DNA of 6,024 nucleotides from Thermoleophilia bacterium (GTDB taxonomy: Bacteria; Actinomycetota; Thermoleophilia; Gaiellales; Gaiellaceae): NCBI GenBank assembly GCA_025934335.1, contig JAICYG010000156.1, positions 1-6,024 on the forward strand. The letters are read 5' to 3'. Both the position numbers and the translations under genes were made by a program. This document shows, one piece after another, positions 1-5,782 of the stretch (the stretch's first letter is position 1; the number at the start of each line of letters is the position of its first letter). Under the pieces are notes generated by a model. It was not told the DNA's origin, ran no database searches, and saw nothing but the letters and a program-made list of their open reading frames with translations.

Positions 1-576
1 GCCCGCCGACGGCGCCTTCAGGCGCATCGTCTTCACCTTGGCCTTCGCGGTCGCGTGCGCGACGCGCTTCGTCCCCTTCCAGAGGGAGAAGTCGAGCGCC
101 GCGGCCCGCGTCGCGGTCGCGGTCACGGAGACGAGGCGACCCTTCGCCTTCGCCGCGGCGCGCACCTTGAGCGGCGCAGGTGTGGGCGTCGGCGTCGTCG
201 TGGTCGTCGGCACGCTCCCGACCGTGAACTTGCCGATCATCGAGCCCGGGTGGGCGTCGCAGACGTAGGTGTAGGTGCCGTCCGTGAACGTGACCGTCCA
301 GGTCGCCGTGCCCGTGCCCTCGACCGACGTCGTCTCGTTGACGCCGGTCCCGAACAGGTGGAAGTTGTGGATGTCGGCCTGGTCGTTCACGTCGATCGTG
401 TAGGTGCCCGGGTCGAGGTGCGTCACCTTCGTTCCGTTCTGGGTGAGCGTGATCGAGTAGCCGGGCCCGACGTTCGCCTGGAGCGTCCCGTCGGTGGAGG
501 CGGGACGGGCGACCGACACGGCCGCGATGAGCCCCGCGAGGCTGAGAGCGAGGATGACCCCGAATGTCTTCTTCAT
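1..576 (-). CDS. Secreted cupredoxin (type 1 copper) domain protein, 3' end cut off by the window
   Basis: This gene reads from an ATG at 576 down to the left edge, giving 192 residues without a stop; its C-terminus is missing. Residues 1-23 look like a signal peptide (MKKTF followed by a hydrophobic Leu/Ala/Val stretch, with possible cleavage near A23 or A26), so the protein is exported. Residues about 30-118 form a cupredoxin-like beta domain: His70 in DIHNF, then Cys106, His109 and Met113 in CDAHPGSM, which together match the four ligands of a type 1 copper site (Cys-x2-His-x3-Met spacing). A Thr/Pro linker follows (about 119-134), then a basic Ala/Lys/Thr-rich beta-like region (135-192). 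The likely role is copper binding or electron transfer at the cell surface; the partner is unknown. No clear Shine-Dalgarno sequence precedes the ATG. It is divergent from the DUF1206 gene. The domain call is firm, the physiological role open. Confidence 0.88.
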   Translation of the reverse strand, partial: MKKTFGVILALSLAGLIAAVSVARPASTDGTLQANVGPGYSITLTQNGTKVTHLDPGTYTIDVNDQADIHNFHLFGTGVNETTSVEGTGTATWTVTFTDGTYTYVCDAHPGSMIGKFTVGSVPTTTTTPTPTPAPLKVRAAAKAKGRLVSVTATATRAAALDFSLWKGTKRVAHATAKAKVKTMRLKAPSAG

Positions 577-652
577 GGCCGGGCGTACTCTGCGCGCCGC
601 CGATCGGATTGCGTCCCGTACCCGCGCGGCCCGTTCCGCCGTTTGTAGCGGG
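577..652. promoter_or_regulatory. Divergent intergenic region between cupredoxin and DUF1206 genes
   Basis: These 76 bp separate two divergent start codons and so must carry both promoters unless they lie inside the genes. I see no convincing -35/-10 pair on either strand and no strong ribosome binding site for either gene. The region is slightly less GC-rich than its flanks (for example around 601-614 and 641-648). This is an inference from gene layout only. Confidence 0.35.
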
Positions 653-1486
653 ATGGGAGCCGTGCAGGAGGAGTTGCGCCGGCCCGCGGAGGCGGGTCGC
701 GGCTGGTACGCCGTCCTCGCCCGCGCCGGGCTCGTCGCGAAAGGGGCGTCCTACTGCCTCGTCGGCGTGCTGGCGGTCAAGCTGGCCGTCGGCGTGGGCG
801 GGGAGACGACGAGCCGCTCCGGAGCACTCGAGACCCTCGCGCACCACGGCCTCGGGCGCGTCGTTCTCGCCGCGCTCGCCGCGGGCTTCGCCGCGTACGC
901 CGTGTGGCGCTTCGTGCAGGCCTACGCCGAGGAGGCGGATGAGGACGACTCCGTGGCGAAGGCGTGGGGAAAGCGAGCGGGGTACGCGGGCCGCGGGCTC
1001 GTCTACGCCGGGCTCACCTACTCGACGCTCCGCCTGCTCTTCGGCGGGCAGGAGCAGTCGCAGGACGAGAAGGCGCACCAGTCGACGGCAGTCGTCCTCT
1101 CCTGGCCGGCCGGGCCGTGGCTCGTGGGCGCGGGAGGCCTCGTCCTGCTCGGCGCAGCCCTCTGGAACCTCTACCGCGGGCTGTCGCGGAAGTTCGAGGA
1201 TAAGTGGCGCCTCGACAAGCTCCCGGCCCGTCTGCGCATGTGGGGGAGCCGCGCGGGCGTCGTCGGCCACGTCTCCCGGTTCGTCGTGTTCGGGCTGATC
1301 GGCGTGTTCCTGATCAAGGCGGCGGTGGACTACTCGCCGCAGGACGCGATCGGCCTCGACGGAGCGCTCGACAAGCTCGCCCGCGCGCCGTACGGGCCGT
1401 GGCTGCTCGGGCTGACCGCGGCAGGGCTCGTCGCCTACGGTCTCTTCTGTTTCTTCGACGCTCGGCTCAGGGACGTGTCCGTTTAG
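653..1486 (+). CDS. DUF1206 family integral membrane protein
   Basis: The 277-residue product has three similar units of the DUF1206 type, each with two membrane helices: about residues 23-90, 107-178 and 200-272. Each unit opens with an R-A/Y-G-x-x-G-type helix start (RAGLVAKG, RAGYAGRG, RAGVVGHV) followed by a long hydrophobic stretch, a polar loop and a second helix beginning near a Gly/Pro-Trp or Leu-Gly motif (GPWLVG at 154-159, GPWLLG at 248-253). Six membrane helices are therefore expected. The loops at 92-100 and 133-143 are acidic and polar. The family is common in actinobacteria and some cyanobacteria and has no established function. I chose the ATG at 653 because the open frame upstream, from 494, overlaps the divergent cupredoxin gene and encodes no membrane-like sequence; a GTG at 662 is an alternative. 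It ends 35 bp before ruvC on the same strand. Confidence 0.88.
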   Translation: MGAVQEELRRPAEAGRGWYAVLARAGLVAKGASYCLVGVLAVKLAVGVGGETTSRSGALETLAHHGLGRVVLAALAAGFAAYAVWRFVQAYAEEADEDDSVAKAWGKRAGYAGRGLVYAGLTYSTLRLLFGGQEQSQDEKAHQSTAVVLSWPAGPWLVGAGGLVLLGAALWNLYRGLSRKFEDKWRLDKLPARLRMWGSRAGVVGHVSRFVVFGLIGVFLIKAAVDYSPQDAIGLDGALDKLARAPYGPWLLGLTAAGLVAYGLFCFFDARLRDVSV

Positions 1487-1509
1487 CAGGAGCCGTCCGG
1501 GGGCGCGCC

Positions 1510-1515
1510 TAACGT
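1510..1515 (+). promoter_or_regulatory. Putative -10 element of a leaderless ruvC promoter
   Basis: TAACGT matches the actinobacterial -10 pattern TAnnnT. Six bases separate it from the GTG at 1522, so transcription would start at or next to the first base of the start codon. No Shine-Dalgarno sequence lies within the usual distance of that GTG; the nearest G-run ends at 1503. No clear -35 hexamer is seen near 1486-1492. The element sits in the short gap after the DUF1206 gene. Confidence 0.5.
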
Positions 1516-1521
1516 GTCCTC

Positions 1522-2013
1522 GTGAAGGTTCTCGGCATCGACCCAGGGACGGCAGCGTGCGGGTACGGAATCGTCCACGAAAGCGACGGGCGCCTCAGGG
1601 CCACGTGTCACGGGTGGTGGCGGACGTCCGCCCGGGAGCGACCGGCGGCGCGTCTGCTCACGATCTTCACGGGCGTCCAGGAGCTGATCGCGGAGCACGC
1701 GCCGGATGCCGTCGCCCTGGAGGAGTCGTTCGTCGGCGCCGACGCCCGCATCGCGCTCTCCGTCGGGCAGGCGCGGGGAGCCGTGCTCGTCGCCGCGTCG
1801 TCCGTCGGCGTCGCGTGCGCTGAGTATGCGCCGGCGTCGGTGAAGCAGGCGGTCTGCGGCTACGGCCGAGCGGAGAAGGACCAGGTGGGAAAGATGGTGA
1901 AGGCGATCCTGGGGCTGCAGGAGGTGCCGGCGCCGAACCATGCGGCCGATGCGCTCGCCGTTGCGATCTGCCACGCGCTCGCGCCGCCGCTCCAGCGGGC
2001 GGTGGCGTCGTGA
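1522..2013 (+). CDS. ruvC: Crossover junction endodeoxyribonuclease RuvC
   Basis: RuvC is the dimeric, Mg-dependent nuclease that nicks Holliday junctions symmetrically at the end of recombination repair. The 163-residue product has the usual length and RNase H-like fold signature: Asp7 in GIDPGT, Glu67 in ALEESF, the GQARG helix (83-87), Lys119 in AEK, and His140 with Asp143 in NHAADALA. Asp7, Glu67, His140 and Asp143 form the metal site. The third acidic position is His, as in the Thermus thermophilus enzyme, where E. coli has Asp138. The start is the GTG at 1522, which gives the canonical MKVLGIDPG N-terminus. It appears leaderless, with a TAACGT element just upstream. Its TGA overlaps the GTG of ruvA by 4 nt. 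The yebC-type gene that often precedes ruvC is not present here; the upstream neighbour encodes a DUF1206 protein. Confidence 0.97.
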   Translation: MKVLGIDPGTAACGYGIVHESDGRLRATCHGWWRTSARERPAARLLTIFTGVQELIAEHAPDAVALEESFVGADARIALSVGQARGAVLVAASSVGVACAEYAPASVKQAVCGYGRAEKDQVGKMVKAILGLQEVPAPNHAADALAVAICHALAPPLQRAVAS

Positions 2014-2561
2014 TCGCGCGGCTGCGCGGACGTGTCGCGGGGCGCGCGGGCGCGGCCCTCGTCGTCGACGTGAGCGGCGTCGGCTACCTGGTGCACGCGA
2101 CGCCGTCCGTGCCCCGGCTCGGCGACGGCGAGATCACGGTCGAGGTGCACACGATCGTGCGCGAGGACGCGCTCCAGCTCTACGGATTCGCGACGGCGGA
2201 GGAGCGCGAGGTGTTCGAGCTCCTGCTCGGCGTGAACGGGGTCGGCCCGAAGGTGGCGCTCGCGATCGTCTCAGGCTCGACGCCCGCCGAGCTCCGGCGC
2301 GCAATCGCCCGCGACGATGTCAAGCGTTTCCAGGCGATCCCCGGCGTCGGGCTCAAGACCGCGCAACGGGTCGTGCTGGAGCTGAAGGAGAAGCTGACGC
2401 TCGTCGACGCGGTTGCCGACGACGGCGCCGGTCTCACGGCGCGTGACGCGCTCGTCGAGCTCGGCTGGTCGCTCGTCGACGCCGAGCGCGCGCTCGCCGA
2501 CGTCGACGCGTCGCTGCCCGTCGAAGAGCAGGTGCGGAGCGCGTTGAGGCAGGCCGCGTGA
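2010..2561 (+). CDS. ruvA: Holliday junction branch migration protein RuvA
   Basis: RuvA tetramers clamp the four-way DNA junction and load RuvB motors on opposite arms. The 183-residue protein is slightly short for the family (about 190-205) but complete. Residues 1-63 form the OB-fold domain I, ending in QLYGF. Glu52-Asp53 in VREDA match the acidic pin (E. coli Glu55/Asp56). Two helix-hairpin-helix motifs follow: GVNGVGPKVA (74-83) and IPGVGLKTAQR (110-120). After a short linker (about 130-141), residues 142-183 make the C-terminal three-helix domain III that binds RuvB. The start is a GTG in a GTGA overlap with the ruvC stop, so translation is probably coupled. The gene ends 13 bp before ruvB. 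Confidence 0.97.
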   Translation: MIARLRGRVAGRAGAALVVDVSGVGYLVHATPSVPRLGDGEITVEVHTIVREDALQLYGFATAEEREVFELLLGVNGVGPKVALAIVSGSTPAELRRAIARDDVKRFQAIPGVGLKTAQRVVLELKEKLTLVDAVADDGAGLTARDALVELGWSLVDAERALADVDASLPVEEQVRSALRQAA

Positions 2562-2574
2562 GTTCGGGGACGAC

Positions 2575-3588
2575 ATGACGTCGTCCTCCCAGTTCCTCGC
2601 GCCCGCGCTCGTCGACGCGGAGGAGGAGCTCGAGCGGTCGCTGCGCCCGCGCACGCTCGGCGACTTCGTCGGTCAGGAGCGCGTCAAGGAGCAGCTCTCG
2701 ATCGCGCTCGAGGCGGCACGCGCCCGCGGCGAGGCGCTCGACCACGTCCTCCTCGCGGGCCCGCCCGGGCTCGGCAAGACGTCGCTCGCCCAGATCGTCC
2801 GCAACGAGCTCGGTGTCGGCATCCGGCAGGTGGCGGGGCCGGGGCTCGAGCGGAAGGACATCGCTGCGATCGTCACCTCGCTCGAGCCGCGCGACGTGCT
2901 CTTCATCGACGAGATCCACCGCATGAGCCGCGCCGCGGAGGAGCTGCTCTACCCGGCGCTCGAGGACTTCCGCCTCGACCTCGTCATGGGCCAGGGGCCG
3001 GCAGCCCGCACGCTGACGCTCGACGTCGCGCCGTTCACGCTCGTCGGCGCGACCACGCGCACCGGCCTCCTGACGACGCCGCTCCGCGACCGCTTCGGGC
3101 TGACGTTCCGGCTCGACCTCTACGACGCGCCCGAGCTGGCCGCGATCGTGCGCCGCTCGGCGCGGATCCTCGGCGTCGAGATCGCGGACGACGCCGCGGA
3201 GCTCGTCGCCGCGCGCTCGCGCGGCACGCCGCGGATCGCGAACCGCATCCTCCGGCGGGTCCGCGACGTCGCCGAGGTGCGCCATCAGGGGGCCGTCACG
3301 ACGCTCGTCGCCGAGGAGGCGCTCGCGCTGCTCGAGGTGGACGGCGTGGGCCTCGAGCGGTTCGACCGTGAGCTCCTCCGCTGCGTCGTCGAGCGCTTCG
3401 GCGGCGGCCCCGTCGGCCTCTCGACGCTCGCGGTGGCGCTCGGCGAGGAGGCGGAGACGATCGAGGACGTGTACGAGCCGTTCCTGCTCCAGCTCGGCTT
3501 CCTGCAACGCACGCCGCGCGGCCGAATCGTCACGGACGGCGGTCGGGCACACCTCGGGTCGCTGCCCGAGACCGGAACGCTCTTCTAA
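2575..3588 (+). CDS. ruvB: Holliday junction branch migration ATPase RuvB
   Basis: RuvB is the AAA+ hexameric motor that pulls DNA through the RuvA-bound junction to drive branch migration. The 337-residue product is of normal length. Visible motifs are the Walker A GPPGLGKT (62-69), the Walker B LFIDEIH (109-115), the sensor 1 region GATTRTG (158-164), the arginine-finger region LRDRFG (170-175) and the sensor 2 segment GTPRIANR (217-224). The C-terminal winged-helix DNA-binding domain spans about 258-333 and contains GGPVGLSTLA and EPFLLQLGFL. The ATG at 2575 is preceded by GGGGA at 2566-2570. The first 20 residues are variable, as usual in the family. Its TAA overlaps the stop codon of the convergent S51 gene within CTAA (3585-3588), and no intrinsic terminator is visible between them. 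Confidence 0.98.
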   Translation: MTSSSQFLAPALVDAEEELERSLRPRTLGDFVGQERVKEQLSIALEAARARGEALDHVLLAGPPGLGKTSLAQIVRNELGVGIRQVAGPGLERKDIAAIVTSLEPRDVLFIDEIHRMSRAAEELLYPALEDFRLDLVMGQGPAARTLTLDVAPFTLVGATTRTGLLTTPLRDRFGLTFRLDLYDAPELAAIVRRSARILGVEIADDAAELVAARSRGTPRIANRILRRVRDVAEVRHQGAVTTLVAEEALALLEVDGVGLERFDRELLRCVVERFGGGPVGLSTLAVALGEEAETIEDVYEPFLLQLGFLQRTPRGRIVTDGGRAHLGSLPETGTLF

Positions 3589-4250
3589 CCGAAGCGCTTC
3601 CAGTTCCCCTCGGAAACGACCTCGACCGTGCCGTCGACGACCGTGATCGCGGTCTCGTCGTCGATCGCATAGGCAGCGTTCGACAGGCCGGCCGCCCACC
3701 GCTCTGCGGCGGCCATGGTGTTCTCCGGCAGGTCCGGGTTGTCCACGTGCGGGAAGATCGAGAACTCGACGATCCCCAGCGCGCCGTCGCCGCCGCCGGG
3801 CGGCTCCCAGACCTTGAAGTCCTCGCCGATTCGGGGGGTCATGACCATGCTCCCGGCGCTCAAGCCGACCCAGACTCCGCTCAGCGAGGGCAGGAGGTCG
3901 GCGAGCCCCGACTCCCGCATGTGGTGGGCCAGGTAGAGCGCGTCGCCGCCGTTCACGAGCAGGACGTCGGTTTCCTCGACGAGGGGAACCCAGGAGTCGT
4001 CAGGGAGGCTGGGCAGCGCCGTGAGCTCCAGGACGCCGATGGACTTCCACCCGAGCTCGGTCATGGGGCAGCGGGGCTCTTGCCCGGTGATGAACCACCA
4101 CGCCCTGTCGATCCCGCCCGGGGCATGCCCGTACGACGCGGTCGGGATGCAGAGGGCGGCGCACCCGGCAACGGGCTTTCCGAGCAGGTCCAGCATCGCG
4201 TCGTTGATGCTCGGGTTCTTGATCCCGGCAGAGGTGAGGAGAAGGTTCAC
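3585..4250 (-). CDS. Peptidase S51 family (PepE-like) serine hydrolase
   Basis: The 221-residue protein has the class I glutamine-amidotransferase-like fold of the S51 family, which includes alpha-aspartyl dipeptidase PepE and cyanophycinase. It opens with the strand MNLLLTSAG and carries LLVNGGDALYL (97-107), typical of the family. The nucleophile elbow is GLSAGS (129-134) with Ser131 as the catalytic serine, and His168 in FPHVDN is the likely catalytic His. An acidic residue at 143-144 may complete the triad; that part is inference. It has no signal peptide or membrane helix, so it should be cytoplasmic. The length is close to PepE (about 230). The GTG start at 4250 has AAGGAG at 4260-4255, and it overlaps the upstream membrane gene's TGA by 4 nt, so it is the last gene of a coupled operon. 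The substrate could be Asp-X dipeptides or another peptide; the sequence alone does not decide. Confidence 0.9.
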   Translation of the reverse strand: MNLLLTSAGIKNPSINDAMLDLLGKPVAGCAALCIPTASYGHAPGGIDRAWWFITGQEPRCPMTELGWKSIGVLELTALPSLPDDSWVPLVEETDVLLVNGGDALYLAHHMRESGLADLLPSLSGVWVGLSAGSMVMTPRIGEDFKVWEPPGGGDGALGIVEFSIFPHVDNPDLPENTMAAAERWAAGLSNAAYAIDDETAITVVDGTVEVVSEGNWKRFG

Positions 4251-5095
4251 GGGGCTCCTTCGGTCGCGGTGTCAGCCTGGTGGATCCGACCGGAGAGACC
4301 CCGGAGGAGCGAGGAAATCATCGGCGCGACCAGCATCGCCATCACGTCGAACCACACGTAGCCCGACGCAACTCCCGAGGGCGGGTTGCCGTCGGGGACG
4401 CCGAGCCCGGGCAGCTCGCGCTCCCAGCGCCAGGTGCCGATCGCGGTGCCGTACAGCTCGAGCGCTGCGACGACGAGGAACACGCCCGCGTAGACGGCGC
4501 GGTTCCGCCCGCGCCAGAGGAAGACGAGGAGGAGGGGGACGCCGATCGCGCCGGCGACGTCGCGCCGGGGCAGCACCGTCAGCCCGAGCAGTCCCCAGGT
4601 CAGCGCGAAGACGGCGGCGGTCGCGACGAGCAGATCCGTTCCCGGCCGCCGGCGCGACCCCGCCCGACCGGCCCGCAGCGGCCGATCGCGTCCAACCCGG
4701 CCCCGTCTTCCGTGCGTCGTCCACTGTACGGTGGCTGCCACCAGACGGGTCGCCCCCGGCGATGTCTGAAAGGTGCGCGCGAGGGCGAGGCCCGTCAGGT
4801 AGACGAGGCCGTGCGCGGGCGGGACGAAGAGCGGCAGGTTGTGCAGGCGGTAGTGGTAGACGCCCCAGACGAGCGAGCCGGTCACCTCGCCGACCGTGGC
4901 GAAGGCGACGACGCCGAGCGCCTGCGCGCGACGCTCCAGCGGGACGCGTGAGAGCGCCGCGAGGAGCACGACCCACGTCAGGACGCCGAGCGCGAGCTGC
5001 TGCGGGTACGACGCGAAGCGGTCGAGCGCGAGCAGGGCCGCCAGGTACGCGGCGCCGCACGCTGCAGCTACGGCCGGAACTGCAGCTCGTGCCAC
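4247..5095 (-). CDS. Unrecognised polytopic membrane protein with an Arg-rich internal block
   Basis: I do not recognise a named family. The 282-residue product is strongly hydrophobic, with about eight possible membrane helices: roughly 5-27, 33-50, 59-79, 88-107, 153-175, 180-195, 199-219 and 245-265. Distinct motifs are WGVYHYRLHNLPLFVPP (77-93), HGLVYL (95-100), ELYGTAIGTWRW (213-224), GNPPSGVASGYVWFD (236-250). The Glu/Trp/Pro-rich loops between helices recall the general style of membrane carotenoid enzymes such as the CruF/DUF422 group, but that is only a resemblance. Residues 109-152 are Arg-rich, not membrane-like, and have anomalous codon use. The start is uncertain: I chose the GTG at 5095, just before the first helix, which overlaps the upstream gene by 28 nt; no clear ribosome binding site is visible and no ATG is available nearby. 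The frame extends further upstream only as a shadow of the preceding gene. The stop overlaps the S51 start by 4 nt. Confidence 0.78.
   Translation of the reverse strand: MARAAVPAVAAACGAAYLAALLALDRFASYPQQLALGVLTWVVLLAALSRVPLERRAQALGVVAFATVGEVTGSLVWGVYHYRLHNLPLFVPPAHGLVYLTGLALARTFQTSPGATRLVAATVQWTTHGRRGRVGRDRPLRAGRAGSRRRPGTDLLVATAAVFALTWGLLGLTVLPRRDVAGAIGVPLLLVFLWRGRNRAVYAGVFLVVAALELYGTAIGTWRWERELPGLGVPDGNPPSGVASGYVWFDVMAMLVAPMISSLLRGLSGRIHQADTATEGAP
4255..4260 (-). promoter_or_regulatory. Ribosome binding site of the S51 gene
   Basis: AAGGAG on the minus strand, 4 nt before the GTG at 4250, lies inside the last codons of the upstream membrane gene. It fixes the GTG as the start and supports coupled translation. 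Confidence 0.75.
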
Positions 5096-5553
5096 GACGG
5101 GACCGGCGCGAGCTCGAGCAGCGGCCGGCCGCCGCCGCCCGGATGCTGGTAGGCGAACTCGGCGTCGTCCTCGTCCCAGACGACCTCGAGCGCGCCGCGC
5201 TTCACCTGGTGGTCGAGCCACGCGCCGCGGAAGATCAGCTTGCGCAGCCAGTAGACGAGCGACTCGCCGTCGACGAGCGACACGCGCTCCCAGTTGCGCA
5301 CCAGGTAGCGGCCGAGGCGCGACTGCGGCTCCTCGATCACGCCCTGCGCGGCGAGCATGACCAGGTCGTCCGTCTCGTCGTCGTCGAGCTCCGAACTCTC
5401 GACGACGCCCAGCTTCACCGCCGCTGCGACGACCCGCCCCTGGAAGTCGGCCGTGCCGAACGAGAAGCGGTAGCCGAGAAACTCGACCACGTAGTCGTTC
5501 CCGGAGGAGTAGTTCGCGTCGGGGCCAGGCAGCGAATCGGGCACCATTGGCAT
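5068..5553 (-). CDS. Hypothetical soluble acidic protein, first gene of the three-gene operon
   Basis: I do not recognise this 161-residue protein. It has no signal peptide or membrane helix and is probably cytoplasmic. An N-terminal segment rich in aromatic residues (about 20-36, containing YVVEFLGYRFSFG) leads to an acidic stretch SSELDDDETDD (53-63). A probable alpha-helical core follows (about 64-117), with RYLVRNWERVSLVDG and YWLRKLIFRGAWLD, and then WDEDDAEFAYQHPGGGGRP (126-144) near the C-terminus, with a Gly-rich loop. Two ATGs are available; the first (5553) has GAGGAG 10 nt upstream, while the second (5547) would leave a 16-nt spacer, so I chose 5553. The open frame continues to 5727, but that part is antisense to the small membrane gene. 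The gene overlaps the membrane-protein gene by 28 nt, which suggests a shared role. G/C-ending codons are nearly uniform, supporting a real gene. Confidence 0.8.
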   Translation of the reverse strand: MPMVPDSLPGPDANYSSGNDYVVEFLGYRFSFGTADFQGRVVAAAVKLGVVESSELDDDETDDLVMLAAQGVIEEPQSRLGRYLVRNWERVSLVDGESLVYWLRKLIFRGAWLDHQVKRGALEVVWDEDDAEFAYQHPGGGGRPLLELAPVPSWHELQFRP

Positions 5554-5557
5554 CGTA

Positions 5558-5782
5558 GTGGGACTCCTCGCGGCCACGAACGTCGAGCGCCTGGTCGTGC
5601 TTCTGCCCGCTTTCGTGGTCGGGATCGGGCTCGCCGGCGGCGTGCTCATCCTGCTCGGCCGTGCCTTCGCCGCGACCGTCCGCGAGTCTGGCCACCCGCG
5701 CCTGATCGTCGCGGGGGTCGTCGGCATCGCCGGCGCTGTCGTCCTCCTGACCTATCTCGGCGTCGAGCTGCCTAGAGAATGA
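5558..5782 (+). CDS. Small two-helix membrane protein
   Basis: This 74-residue product has two strong hydrophobic stretches, about residues 12-34 and 48-66, joined by a short basic/polar loop (RAFAATVRESGHPR). Family and function are not recognised. Third codon positions are almost all G or C except near the end, which supports real coding in this frame. I give the GTG at 5558 as the start, but no Shine-Dalgarno sequence precedes it; a GTG at 5597 is an alternative that would shorten the N-terminus by 13 residues and keep most of the first helix. The 5558 start lies only 4 bp from the divergent start at 5553. Its 3' end overlaps that of the convergent L,D-transpeptidase gene by 11 bp. Confidence 0.65.
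   Translation: MGLLAATNVERLVVLLPAFVVGIGLAGGVLILLGRAFAATVRESGHPRLIVAGVVGIAGAVVLLTYLGVELPRE
5564..5569 (-). promoter_or_regulatory. Ribosome binding site of the hypothetical 161-aa gene
   Basis: GAGGAG on the minus strand, 10 nt before the ATG at 5553. It lies inside the first codons of the divergent small membrane gene and is the main reason for choosing the first of two closely spaced ATGs. Confidence 0.55.

Noticed and set aside
494..652. Upstream extension of the DUF1206 gene to an ATG at 494
   Set aside because: It overlaps the divergent cupredoxin gene, and the added residues are Arg/Ala-rich and unlike the start of a DUF1206 protein.
3591..3600. Perfect palindrome GAAGCGCTTC just after ruvB, considered as a terminator or operator
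   Set aside because: It has no loop and no following T-run, and it is explained by the codons for the last residues (WKRF) of the S51 protein.
2434..3699. Minus-strand open frame of 421 codons opposite ruvB
   Set aside because: It is a shadow of ruvB and the end of ruvA. The product is a low-complexity Arg/Glu/Asp/Leu mixture with no recognisable motif.
4640..4771. Frameshift in the membrane protein as the sole explanation of the Arg-rich block
   Set aside because: I looked at the other two minus-strand frames through this segment; neither gives a hydrophobic, family-like sequence that would join both flanks, so a simple sequencing frameshift is not supported, though not excluded.
5096..5695. 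Upstream extension of the membrane-protein frame to 5695
   Set aside because: It lies over the 161-aa gene in another frame and encodes an Arg-rich shadow. The hydrophobic protein begins only near 5095.
4021..5775. Plus-strand open frame of 584 codons
   Set aside because: It is antisense to the three-gene minus-strand operon. Its translation is extremely Arg/Ala/Pro-rich and without domain character, as expected of a shadow frame in high-GC DNA.
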